Source of the DNA: Methanocorpusculum sp.
Lineage (GTDB): Archaea; Halobacteriota; Methanomicrobia; Methanomicrobiales; Methanocorpusculaceae
Direction: 5' to 3'
Assembly: GCA_029987115.1 (NCBI GenBank)
Contig: DALTWK010000001.1
Span: 1 to 64,000, forward strand
Length of the DNA stretch: 64,000 nucleotides
Below the pieces are notes generated by a model. It ran no database searches. It was not told the DNA's origin and was given only the letters and a program-made list of their open reading frames with translations. Below are positions 52,650-59,373 of the stretch, in pieces (within the stretch, counting starts at the first letter, position 1; the number at the start of each line of letters is the position of its first letter). The translations under genes and the position numbers were made by a program.

Positions 52650-53339
52650 TCAAACGGAGTAATATGTTACCCGTTTTCCTTTTTCTCGGTATTCTCCGGC
52701 ATAGGTATCGAGATTGCGTTTGTATCCGATACGGTCCGTGAATCCAAGATTTTTCAATTCTTCACGAACACGCATGACATCCGACTCATCCTCCCAGTTT
52801 GCTGTGAAGACATAGATGACTTTCCGATCATCGCGAGAATCTTCGTTTTCGCGTGCAGTACTGACTTTTGCACCGATACCAAGACGCCCTGCGACCGTTG
52901 CATCCCGAATTTTTATCCAAGCTTCATCTGCTTCTGTAGGTGGAAGGAAGATAAGCCATTTTCCTGCTTCCTCAGCTCCGCAAGCATCATGTGCAACACC
53001 CGGTTTTGCCTGCTGAATCCAATACGTATGTCTAGTTCTTGTTGGGAGAATCGCTTCTCCACATTGATAGAAGGCAAGTATATCTTCTGCTGAACCAAAC
53101 ATCTCCAAAGGAACAGCAAGCATCGGATATTCTTCAGAGAATTTGCTTATGAATGATTCGAGACGTGGAAGCATATCATCTGTAGTCTCAATTTCCGAAT
53201 AGAGCTGTTTTCCTTCCGAAGAAAGTGACTGCTCAACAAATATGGTGAACATGCCAAAAGCCAAATCAGTCAACTCTTCTGCGGAAACATCAATATCATT
53301 TATCTGCTCGTCATCGGTCATAAAGAATATTTTCTTCAA
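52650..53339 (-). CDS. DUF1917 / putative phosphothreonine-lyase-like protein
   Basis: 229 residues. The C-terminal half, from WIQQAKPGVAHD to the end with GKWLIFLPPTEADEAW, KVSTARENEDSRDDRKVIYVFT and YREKGKRVTYYSV, fits DUF1917, a domain shared by some archaeal and eukaryotic proteins and compared by annotators with phosphothreonine lyases. The N-terminal 110 residues are acidic and of unknown fold. The activity is not shown. Its promoter lies at the left boundary of the integrated element: AGTATATAC (minus strand) at 53356-53364 is its TATA box. Confidence 0.6.
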   Translation of the reverse strand: MKKIFFMTDDEQINDIDVSAEELTDLAFGMFTIFVEQSLSSEGKQLYSEIETTDDMLPRLESFISKFSEEYPMLAVPLEMFGSAEDILAFYQCGEAILPTRTRHTYWIQQAKPGVAHDACGAEEAGKWLIFLPPTEADEAWIKIRDATVAGRLGIGAKVSTARENEDSRDDRKVIYVFTANWEDESDVMRVREELKNLGFTDRIGYKRNLDTYAGEYREKGKRVTYYSV

Positions 53340-53356
53340 AAATGTACCTCCCTAAT

Positions 53357-53368
53357 GTATATACTTTT
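53357..53368. repeat. Possible left attachment site of integrated element
   Basis: GTATATACTTTT at 53357-53368 is repeated exactly at 63523-63534, on either side of the region of unusual small genes. It is short and AT-rich and overlaps promoter-like TATA sequences, so the match could be chance. It is the best direct repeat I could find by eye at the element's ends. Confidence 0.3.
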
Positions 53369-53529
53369 TTGCACTTTTCCAACCAGAAAACTATCTCCCG
53401 ATGCCATGAATAGCGCGATTTTGAGACGGTCTGCGTCAGGACATGCAATCATATTACCACATTAGAGATAATGTCTTAAAAACGTTCTGTAAAGGTCAAA
53501 AAATAGGATGAGGTTGATTTCTGCAGATG

Positions 53530-53838
53530 TTATGCTGCAGATTGATGGGGGTTGTAAATTCTTGAATAGTTGCGGATTCTTCTTCGAACAGTCCCTTCGG
53601 AATAGTTCGCTTGGAACTTGTCGGTGTGCTTGGCGAGAACCGCCTGCACTCTGGAACCTGTCAGACCGCTTGCTCTCTGATCCGATGCAAGTCTCCTGCA
53701 CATTCCGGATAAAATGTGTCTGCGGATGTCAGTGCTTGTAAACGTCACAAGGGTTCCATCTTCCGAAACAGAAACCGCTATTGCTGCTTGTAGAATAGTG
53801 TCGTCCGTGAATGTCGGCGCTGCAGCTCTCGGAGTCAT
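53530..53838 (-). CDS. Element protein, unrecognised (102 aa)
   Basis: 102 residues, Ser/Thr- and Arg-rich, mostly alpha by composition, with basic C-terminal stretch (GTVRRRIRNYSRIYN). The segment STDIRRHILSGMCRR resembles a helix-turn-helix, so a DNA-binding role is possible. Last gene of the minus-strand chain; its start overlaps the 52-residue ORF upstream by four bases (ATGA). Confidence 0.55.
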   Translation of the reverse strand: MTPRAAAPTFTDDTILQAAIAVSVSEDGTLVTFTSTDIRRHILSGMCRRLASDQRASGLTGSRVQAVLAKHTDKFQANYSEGTVRRRIRNYSRIYNPHQSAA

Positions 53839-53993
53839 GCTTCATCCTCCTGGTATGTAACCGAGAACTTAGCCGGAGTGCCTGCATCACAACCGGACAT
53901 AGATACTATGATAGGTTCTTTCGTCCCTGTCTGCATCAGTTCTGACTTGAAGCGGAAAGCATCTTCAACATTATCAAAAATAAGGGTTTTCAT
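53835..53993 (-). CDS. Element small protein (52 aa)
   Basis: 52 residues from the ATG giving MKTLIFDNVEDAFRF. Alpha-beta pattern with a central helix and a C-terminal strand; ends in an acidic tail. No family recognised. Its stop overlaps the following start (ATGA) and its start lies four bases after the previous stop, as in the rest of the chain. Confidence 0.5.
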   Translation of the reverse strand: MKTLIFDNVEDAFRFKSELMQTGTKEPIIVSMSGCDAGTPAKFSVTYQEDEA

Positions 53994-53997
53994 AGAT

Positions 53998-54141
53998 TTA
54001 TTCCCCCTCGCCGAAATCAAATGTTTTCCCGGACATTTCCGAGCGTCCAAATTCTGCAAATAACTCTTTGACGAGCTTCCTAAATTCAGGATCTCGAACC
54101 AATTCAGCTACAAGCGGATCGGTGGCGGTTTCTTGTGTCAT
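53998..54141 (-). CDS. Element small acidic protein (47 aa)
   Basis: 47 residues, mostly helical and acidic (LVAELVRDPEFRKLVKELF), with no Cys. No family recognised. The start overlaps the stop of the upstream cysteine-rich gene by ATGA. Confidence 0.45.
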   Translation of the reverse strand: MTQETATDPLVAELVRDPEFRKLVKELFAEFGRSEMSGKTFDFGEGE

Positions 54142-54311
54142 GCTTCAACCCTCTCATGTTTGTCGCATTTCGTCCGGACTGCTCTTAATGCGCATGGGTT
54201 CGAAGCTGCCTGACATCTGACTCCAAGTACTGCAATATTTCCCGTTGGGAGTCTGTCGCAGTAGATGTTTCTCTGGGAACCGTGCTTGCAGGAAAGACAG
54301 AGGATTTCCAT
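54138..54311 (-). CDS. Element cysteine-rich small protein (57 aa)
   Basis: 57 residues with six cysteines (5, 8, 18, 33, 40, 49) and several Lys/Arg/His, starting MEILCLSCKHGSQ. C5-xx-C8 plus C18, C33 or C40 could bind zinc. No family recognised. Its ATG follows the stop of the 183-residue gene with no gap, and its own stop overlaps the next start. Confidence 0.5.
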   Translation of the reverse strand: MEILCLSCKHGSQRNIYCDRLPTGNIAVLGVRCQAASNPCALRAVRTKCDKHERVEA

Positions 54312-54863
54312 TCAGAAAACCTCCTGTGCATTCTGTCTGATGATTGACCGCATCACAGATTGACCGATATACTCAATCTTGGTGTTTTTGTTGGTCTTGT
54401 TCTCTATCCGGTATGCGATGTCACGGAACTCTTTCTTCTCCGATGAATCTCCGGTCATTTTATCGAACTCGGCGAGTGTCATTTTCTTCGCTGCATTGAA
54501 GGCATCCTCATCGAGTGTCCTGACGAGATCCAGAATGTACTCTCTGCCATATTTCACTACTAAAGCATTGAAAAGATATGTGTCCGATGGCTCCGCACGT
54601 TCCCAGACCTTCGGCATATTCGCCTTCAATAGAGACATGTCAAGGCATCTTGTAGGCGTCTTTCCTACGATGATGAAGTTCTGGTCTCGGTAGTCTCCAA
54701 GGTCGCTTAAAAGACCTTTATACTCGTCCTGGTATGCTCTCATTTCACGTTCAAGCATTTCGAGTTTGTTCTGCAGTTCGTATGCCCTGAGAACCCGGGA
54801 GTCTGATGCTGCAGTTTGTTCTTCCTTCATTGCGAAGTAGTCCGCAAGGGTAGCCGATGCCAT
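54312..54863 (-). CDS. Element protein with coiled-coil N-terminus (183 aa)
   Basis: 183 residues. After 20 residues a coiled coil of about 45 residues (LRAYELQNKLEMLEREMRAY) leads to a globular part with IIVGKTPTRCLDMSL and a C-terminal basic end (RSIIRQNAQEVF). No family recognised; a phage accessory or partition-type protein is possible but not supported by a motif. Start overlaps the previous stop by one base (TAATG). Confidence 0.5.
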   Translation of the reverse strand: MASATLADYFAMKEEQTAASDSRVLRAYELQNKLEMLEREMRAYQDEYKGLLSDLGDYRDQNFIIVGKTPTRCLDMSLLKANMPKVWERAEPSDTYLFNALVVKYGREYILDLVRTLDEDAFNAAKKMTLAEFDKMTGDSSEKKEFRDIAYRIENKTNKNTKIEYIGQSVMRSIIRQNAQEVF

Positions 54864-55090
54864 TACAGCACCTCTATTATCCGGCTCTGGTTCGGGACAA
54901 TCTTTCTTGTGAGTTTTCCCATCTCCTGCGCTCTCAGTTTGGTTTCGAGTTCATCAATACTGCACTCAATCGCCATGATTGCGACATCAAGGCGGCGAAG
55001 TTCTTCTCTCATGCTGCGGAGTTCCGCACGGATCTCCTCCGAGGTTTGAATTTGTTCGGTCATTTTGGTTTGGTCTCCAAATGTTTCCAT
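54863..55090 (-). CDS. Element small coiled-coil protein, start of leftward chain
   Basis: 75 residues from ATG 55090 (or 66 from the ATG at 55063). A coiled coil fills residues 15-60 (EEIRAELRSMREELRRLDVA). First gene of the leftward chain 55090-53530. Palindromes and TCTTAGACAAGT repeats lie directly upstream, so its promoter is likely controlled by a protein binding there. No family recognised. Confidence 0.5.
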   Translation of the reverse strand: METFGDQTKMTEQIQTSEEIRAELRSMREELRRLDVAIMAIECSIDELETKLRAQEMGKLTRKIVPNQSRIIEVL

Positions 55091-55094
55091 CATT

Positions 55095-55165
55095 CTAAGA
55101 CAAGTCTTAGACAAGTATATAGTTAGTTCTATGAATATATATAATTATCTAAATCTTAGACAAGT
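55095..55165. promoter_or_regulatory. Operator repeats in divergent promoter (TCTTAGACAAGT)
   Basis: CTAAGAC-AA-GTCTTAG is a perfect palindrome at 55095-55110. TCTTAGACAAGT occurs at 55105-55116 and again at 55154-55165, 49 bp apart. Between the two are TATA-like stretches (AAGTATATAG, ATATATATAA). The genes start at 55090 leftward and 55198 rightward. The layout fits a divergent, possibly bistable, switch. Confidence 0.7.
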
Positions 55166-55197
55166 GCTTATTACCAACCTCGGCGTATAGAATATGC

Positions 55198-55407
55198 ATG
55201 AACGGTATATTTTCGGTAAAATCAACAGATACCAAATTCTATGATATGAAAGAAGTTGATAGAGTTGGCGAGTTCCGAGCGAAGAGCAGCAATGGCAAGA
55301 CCTACAAAAACGGTAGAATATACGTCCCGGAATCATGGATAGGAAAGCGCGTTCTCTGTCTCCTGCTCGATGAACTGCCAGACGAAGAGAATCAAGATAA
55401 TCAATAA
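55198..55407 (+). CDS. DUF2080/AbrB-like small protein
   Basis: 69 residues. The core GRIYVPESWIGKRVLCLLL resembles the strand-turn-strand of DUF2080 and SpoVT-AbrB-like domains that bind DNA as dimers; the N-terminus is polar and the C-terminus very acidic. It is divergent from the chain at 55090 across repeated operators, so it is a good candidate for the regulator of that switch. Homology is weak. Confidence 0.5.
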   Translation: MNGIFSVKSTDTKFYDMKEVDRVGEFRAKSSNGKTYKNGRIYVPESWIGKRVLCLLLDELPDEENQDNQ

Positions 55408-55460
55408 AACCCTATTTTATATTCGGGAGAAATCCCACTGTTAATGCGATATTATCACTC

Positions 55461-55475
55461 CGCGATTTTATCGCG
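55461..55475. repeat. CGCGAT-TTT-ATCGCG palindrome
   Basis: A perfect six-base inverted repeat with a three-base loop, in the 247-bp region without genes between 55408 and 55654. It could be a terminator of the + gene at 55198-55407, a binding site, or part of an origin. Nothing else is visible in that region. Confidence 0.45.
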
Positions 55476-55654
55476 ATGCAGTTTATCTGAGAACCTCCTC
55501 ATTGTCAAGAACCTATCAAGTCCTTAATGTGTCCAAACATAATTCGAAACTCCATGAGTTGTGTTCTCATCCCACAGTTGTTAATTTTCCGCTGTTGGTT
55601 GTCTCCTGACCAGGATGAAACAGAAAAGGAGAAATCACTATTTTTAAAAAAAGT

Positions 55655-56011
55655 TTAGAGTCTGCGATAGCCGATTTTGTCGGCGTTATCGAGAACCGCA
55701 CGGAGTGTTTCCGCTCTCAGTGCTGCAGCTTCTTTCTCATCGATTATGTTTTGTAACCGTGCGATTTCTTCAAGGAGATTTTTGCGGATCTTCTTTTGCT
55801 CGATGAGTTCCCGATTGAGTTTATCGAGAGCTGCAGCTTCGTTTATCTTTTCCTGCTTGATTGCTTTTCTGACGTTACGGACAAGACGTTTCGTCTCTTT
55901 CTTGATGTCCTTGGTATTTACAAATTGGACTATATTTCCGTTCCCGAATTCAATGATGCTTGCCTTCGGTTCCCTGGTTGCTGAATTGTTGTTTAGTGAT
56001 TTTGTTGTCAT
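55655..56011 (-). CDS. Element coiled-coil protein (118 aa)
   Basis: 118 residues. A polar 35-residue N-terminus is followed by a long basic/acidic coiled coil (about 40-100). The gene overlaps the 73-codon ORF upstream by 62 bp in another frame. No family recognised. Confidence 0.45.
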   Translation of the reverse strand: MTTKSLNNNSATREPKASIIEFGNGNIVQFVNTKDIKKETKRLVRNVRKAIKQEKINEAAALDKLNRELIEQKKIRKNLLEEIARLQNIIDEKEAAALRAETLRAVLDNADKIGYRRL

Positions 56012-56171
56012 AAATTACTGCCTGGTCTGATAAGTACCTTGATAGGTTCATTGCTTCTTTGCTGATTTGTTTCGGTGTTTGATGCTTGCCCAAATAATAG
56101 AGCAGGTGCCGGAGTAGATATGTGTGAGGATTTCCTCCAAATGATTCAAATTCATCGTCACAGTACATCAT
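55950..56171 (-). CDS. Element small protein overlapping the next gene (73 aa)
   Basis: 73 residues, His/Tyr/Gln-rich (PHTYLLRHLLYYLGKHQTPK). Its last 62 bp overlap the start of the 118-residue gene in another frame, and its start overlaps the 75-residue gene by 14 bp. Long overlaps like this are unusual; one of the frames could be spurious. Confidence 0.4.
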   Translation of the reverse strand: MMYCDDEFESFGGNPHTYLLRHLLYYLGKHQTPKQISKEAMNLSRYLSDQAVIYDNKITKQQFSNQGTEGKHH

Positions 56172-56385
56172 GCCATCCGGGGAAACAGTCTTTCAAGCAG
56201 TCTCGGCTTATAGCAAAAAGAGACGGATATTTAGTGACAATATCTTCTCCGAAATTCTTTGCCCGATTCAGATATAGTGCGATAGTGTAAATTGAGGTCG
56301 GGTATCGTTCCGCCATGCCTGATGCCATCGCATCACTTAAATTCTTGATTTCCTTTTTTGACAGAATGTCGATGTCTTTTATCAT
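56158..56385 (-). CDS. Element small protein (75 aa)
   Basis: 75 residues, mostly helical (KKEIKNLSDAMASGMAERY), with Cys-Leu-Lys-Asp-Cys near the C-terminus. No family recognised. Its start overlaps the stop of the gene at 56382 by four bases. Confidence 0.45.
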   Translation of the reverse strand: MIKDIDILSKKEIKNLSDAMASGMAERYPTSIYTIALYLNRAKNFGEDIVTKYPSLFAISRDCLKDCFPGWHDVL

Positions 56386-56639
56386 TCGTAATCACTCCCG
56401 ATGTATGTATATTTCCTCATCGTCTTTGACTCCTGGTCGATAAGTTTCAGTTTTTCATGCCTTGAGAGATACTGCGCAATGCTTCTGACTTCTGATATGT
56501 TTGGAGATAATCTCGGTTTAGGATCATCCCGATGTAACTCATACCAAACACCTTTAGACGAAATGAAACCGTTGGTAGAAAACACTCTTCTGACAGCTTC
56601 TTCAAGTTTGGCGGTCTGTGTCTGTGCTATGAGTGTCAT
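56382..56639 (-). CDS. Element tandem-paralogue protein B (VWYELHR family, 85 aa)
   Basis: 85 residues. Shares with its upstream neighbour a helix, then GVWYELHR near residue 31-38, a Pro-rich segment ending in LS, and SEVRSIAQYL; it is a diverged tandem copy. The 38-bp overlap with that gene is in another frame. No outside family recognised; the aromatic-rich motif suggests a small ligand or DNA-binding domain. Confidence 0.5.
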   Translation of the reverse strand: MTLIAQTQTAKLEEAVRRVFSTNGFISSKGVWYELHRDDPKPRLSPNISEVRSIAQYLSRHEKLKLIDQESKTMRKYTYIGSDYE

Positions 56640-56856
56640 TCGGTTCTCCTATGTAGAGTTTATTCATATCTCTTGCGATGTGTCTTATCTCGGTATTCTC
56701 AAGGTCGGAGAGCGGATAAGGTTCCGGCAGGTTCTCGCCCCGATGGAGTTCATACCATACCTCAGTAGCCGACAGATAACCGCATCGCATGAAGGAAGCA
56801 TGAACTGCTGTCCTGATTTCCTCCTGGGTATATTCAGTCAAGCGCTTAATCTTCAC
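56602..56856 (-). CDS. Element tandem-paralogue protein A (VWYELHR family, 84 aa)
   Basis: 84 residues. An N-terminal helix (LTEYTQEEIRTAVHASF) is followed by TEVWYELHRGENLPEPYPLSD, and an IRHIARDMN helix. It matches the neighbour at 56382 in order and spacing. Its start overlaps the stop of the 181-residue gene by ATGA. Confidence 0.5.
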   Translation of the reverse strand: MKIKRLTEYTQEEIRTAVHASFMRCGYLSATEVWYELHRGENLPEPYPLSDLENTEIRHIARDMNKLYIGEPNDTHSTDTDRQT

Positions 56857-57398
56857 TGCTCAAACCACATTTTAGAAGGTTCGTCTTTGAATCCAAAGGC
56901 GAGACGGTCAATAAACCCGATATAACCAGGGTATTTCTTATTATCAATGATAACCGCTGAAGGTAGAACTATATCCCAATACCCCGATGCTGCAGGATGG
57001 AAGTTCCATATCTGTTTCCCGATGCGTTCCATCATATCATCATCATAAGGCAGTTCTTCAATGAGTTTGCCTTCTTTGAATATGTGAATGTGACCTTCAT
57101 CGAAGAGAGTGCGGACTCTGTTAATGCTGGATCTGCGTTCCGCTTCATCTGCTTCTTTCCTGGCACGTGCTTTTTCCTCCTCCTCTTTCTTTTTCTTCAT
57201 ATACTCTTCGTGCATCTGCTTTGCGTAGGAAACCTCGAGGGTTTCGCCTGCAGCTTTTTCGAGCATTGCTCTTTCGATGCTTGATAAACGAGTATTTACT
57301 CCGATTTTATAGCGAATTGTTTCGGCTGATACTTTGAAACCATCCTGGAATACATAGTTGTTGTCAATCAGTTCCGGGGTTAATGATAAGCGTCCCAT
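56853..57398 (-). CDS. Element protein with charged coiled coil (181 aa)
   Basis: 181 residues from ATG 57398, preceded by GAAGGAG about ten bases upstream. The first 55 residues look globular with a helix-turn-helix-like stretch (AETIRYKIGVNTRLSSIERAML), then an E/K-rich coiled coil (about 65-90), then a conserved-looking C-terminal 60 residues (GYWDIVLPSAVII, PGYIGFIDRLAFGF). No family recognised. Confidence 0.5.
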   Translation of the reverse strand: MGRLSLTPELIDNNYVFQDGFKVSAETIRYKIGVNTRLSSIERAMLEKAAGETLEVSYAKQMHEEYMKKKKEEEEKARARKEADEAERRSSINRVRTLFDEGHIHIFKEGKLIEELPYDDDMMERIGKQIWNFHPAASGYWDIVLPSAVIIDNKKYPGYIGFIDRLAFGFKDEPSKMWFEQ

Positions 57399-57399
57399 T

Positions 57400-57492
57400 T
57401 TAGTTTTCTCCTTCTTCAATTTGGAAAATGTCGTTTAGTCTCTGCTCTATTCTTTCGAGTGTGTTGATAATGTCGGTCAATTCTGCTTCCAT
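57400..57492 (-). CDS. Possible 30-residue microprotein
   Basis: 30 residues, one amphipathic helix (ELTDIINTLERIEQRLNDIF) with an acidic end. It sits one base before the start of the gene at 57398 and ends in TAA, following the coupled pattern of the chain. Too short to judge beyond context. Confidence 0.35.
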   Translation of the reverse strand: MEAELTDIINTLERIEQRLNDIFQIEEGEN

Positions 57493-57493
57493 C

Positions 57494-57607
57494 CTAATTC
57501 CTGATTGTTGGGTTAAGTACCTGGTTCTGTGCATCCTTGATGCCTTTGTTGAACTTCTTGGTGTCAAGACCAAGAGTCGCATTCATAGTGCCTAAATCTA
57601 AACCCAT
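57494..57607 (-). pseudogene. Possible truncated tail tape-measure-like ORF (37 aa)
   Basis: 37 codons starting MGLDLGTMNATLGLDTKKF. This resembles the N-terminus of phage tail tape-measure proteins, which begin with a short beta element followed by a FxxGI-type helix (here KFNKGIKDAQNQ); the rest of such proteins is hundreds of residues, here stopped at residue 37. It lies in the same orientation and chain as its neighbours. The match is short and by eye, so this may be coincidence. Confidence 0.3.
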
Positions 57608-57624
57608 AATATCATCTCTTTCTA

Positions 57625-58218
57625 TTATTCTTCACGAGGTACCGCCATTGAATCCGGGAACCTCAAAGCGTCATCGCAATTCCAATCATTTATTTGAACT
57701 GCGTAAGTGGTCGGCTTGATTTCTGCAGCAACTTCTTCCGCTGTGAAATATTCCGCCTGAGGCGTCCAATATCCGTTAGATAAATCAGCGTTATCGAACT
57801 CGGTTTTGCTGAAAAGATAATGTGTCGCTGCTCTCAGGTGTTGCGAATTGCCCTCTTTTGTGGATGTAACCCAGGGAGCTATGATAGATCCGTTCGGAAC
57901 TTCGGCGAGCGCTTTAATGAGGCGTTCACACATGATCCGGATTATCATCTTACCATCAATGCTGCAGCCATCACTTCTAACATAATCCCAAACTTCATCA
58001 GCAATGCATCGGGTATGCCCGTCTATCATCTCAGCAACAAGGATAAGCGCAGGTTTTTCGGGTTCGTATGTGTGGAACTCGCCTTTGAAAGTGTAAGTGA
58101 TAACCGGAACCGTTTCGACATGGACATCGAGGATAGTATCGGCATCTATAGCGCCTTCAAGAACATCCCCGGCTTTTGATGTAAATTCGTTATTTGTTTG
58201 AGTTAATACGAGCCGCAT
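57625..58218 (-). CDS. Element protein, unrecognised (197 aa)
   Basis: 197 residues. Beta-rich N-terminus (TILDVHVETVPVITYTF), a central part with DGHTRCIADEVWDYVRSDG and AEVPNGSIIAPWVTS, and a C-terminus of mixed fold. No family recognised. Its start overlaps the stop of a possible 19-codon leader ORF. It is the largest protein of the middle chain, with no catalytic motif that I can name. Confidence 0.55.
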   Translation of the reverse strand: MRLVLTQTNNEFTSKAGDVLEGAIDADTILDVHVETVPVITYTFKGEFHTYEPEKPALILVAEMIDGHTRCIADEVWDYVRSDGCSIDGKMIIRIMCERLIKALAEVPNGSIIAPWVTSTKEGNSQHLRAATHYLFSKTEFDNADLSNGYWTPQAEYFTAEEVAAEIKPTTYAVQINDWNCDDALRFPDSMAVPREE

Positions 58219-58277
58219 TAGAGTTGAACCACCTCCCGAGGATCTGCTCCGAACAGCTCGGACAAATTATATTTCAT
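58218..58277 (-). CDS. Possible 19-residue leader ORF
   Basis: MKYNLSELFGADPREVVQL, ending in TAATG so its stop overlaps the start of the 197-residue gene. It could be a translational-coupling leader peptide. No Shine-Dalgarno. Evidence is only the coupled stop and start. Confidence 0.3.
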   Translation of the reverse strand: MKYNLSELFGADPREVVQL

Positions 58278-58521
58278 ACTTGGAAATCGTTCTTCTATGT
58301 ATTTTAACAATATCTCATTCAGTGAGAACGACAGTCAATCACACGTTACCCGGGAACAATTTCGAGAAAGAATAAAAGATAATTAATTCTGCAGCATGGT
58401 TCGGAACCCATCCGCGCAAATAAGGGTTAATCCAAATCCTGCAATGATGCGCACTAAGTGGACAAAAAAGACATATAGAATTTTAGAAGATTTTGCAAGA
58501 TTTTGCAAGATTTTGCAAGAC
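58278..58521. other. Non-coding region with TTTTGCAAGA tandem repeats
   Basis: No gene is seen between the leader ORF and the HTH gene. TTTTGCAAGA is repeated three times without gap at 58491-58520, with a degenerate TTTTAGAAGA copy just before (58481-58490). An inverted repeat TCTCA-TTCAG-TGAGA lies near 58310-58325, close to the start of the 197-residue gene. The repeats are 10 bp each, one helical turn, and may bind a protein controlling the leftward chain. Confidence 0.55.
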
Positions 58522-58917
58522 TCAAAAAACCTTTAATTCCCAAGAATTTAATTTTCGAGTGATGAGGTATGTATTTTTACTGTCTGCCTTGTGTTCAAAC
58601 AATTCCTGCGGATATGGGAACCTGTCTTTCTCATCTCCATATCCTCTTCCGGTTCCATAGTGACGAAGGTAATAGATACAGGCATCAATATCCCCGGCAT
58701 CCGCTCGTTCACATAGTTTATAGAAAGCAGCTTCATAGATAGATGCCCTATATTCGTCAAGTTCCCATTGCAACTCCGGTGCCTTCCGTAAATGGTTGTA
58801 GATGGTCTTTCGTTCACAATTTAGGATTCTGGCAGCTGCAGCAACCTTTCCGCCTGCATCACTCAAAGCACGTGAGATATTCTCATCAGGAATCTTCCGG
58901 GTAGATTTCCGATTCAT
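58522..58917 (-). CDS. HTH protein, terminase small subunit-like
   Basis: 131 residues from ATG 58917; a longer frame upstream is not supported. HTH at about 17-40: GGKVAAAARILNCERKTIYNHLRK. The following YEAAFYKLCERADAGDIDACIYYLRHYGTGRG is a region often seen after the HTH in small terminase subunits and phage DNA-binding proteins (a TPR-like helical part). Without a large terminase nearby its role is open; it may act as a transcription regulator. A TTTTGCAAGA array starts 2 bp after its stop. Confidence 0.55.
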   Translation of the reverse strand: MNRKSTRKIPDENISRALSDAGGKVAAAARILNCERKTIYNHLRKAPELQWELDEYRASIYEAAFYKLCERADAGDIDACIYYLRHYGTGRGYGDEKDRFPYPQELFEHKADSKNTYLITRKLNSWELKVF

Positions 58918-59373
58918 TGAAGTTATGTTGAATCTGCAGAAACATTTTATTTCGCTTGACTGTGTAAAGCCACACGCGATTTTATGCATTTTCTCGAGAT
59001 TGAGAGGAGACCGAATAAACCGTATTTTTTAGACCTTTTTAGGATTTGTCTGGTATATTGGCATGTTAAATGTTCTCTCTGTATGGGAATATGCTATTTA
59101 ACATATTTAACATTCATTTAACATACAGCATGTTAAATTAAAAACCTTCTAAAATCGCTCTATTTCTCAAAATAAGGATTATAATAAAAAAATATATTAT
59201 TATATAATATAATTAACATTAATTTCAAGAATGAGAGAGTGTAAGAATCAGTATGTCTCTTTCTCTCTCATAACTCTGTGATGTGTTAAATTGTTAAATA
59301 GGCCTATCTCTCTGGGAGAGGTCTATTAACATAACGGTTAAAAAAAGGTGTTAATTGAAGTGTGAAATGTTAA
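58918..59373. other. Iteron-like region with AT-rich tract, candidate replication origin
   Basis: TGTTAAAT occurs in both orientations at 59064-59071, 59096-59103, 59105-59112, 59116-59123, 59131-59138, 59284-59291 and 59292-59299, and degenerate copies follow toward 59370. Two of them form the palindrome ATTTAACAT-N5-ATGTTAAAT at 59116-59138. A nearly pure A/T stretch lies at 59175-59215. The region sits just downstream of the replication-type ATPase gene. Iterons plus an unwinding element plus a replication gene suggest an origin. Confidence 0.6.

Noticed and set aside
58481..58520. CRISPR array
   Set aside because: Repeats are 10 bp and directly abutting, with no spacers; no cas genes anywhere in the window.
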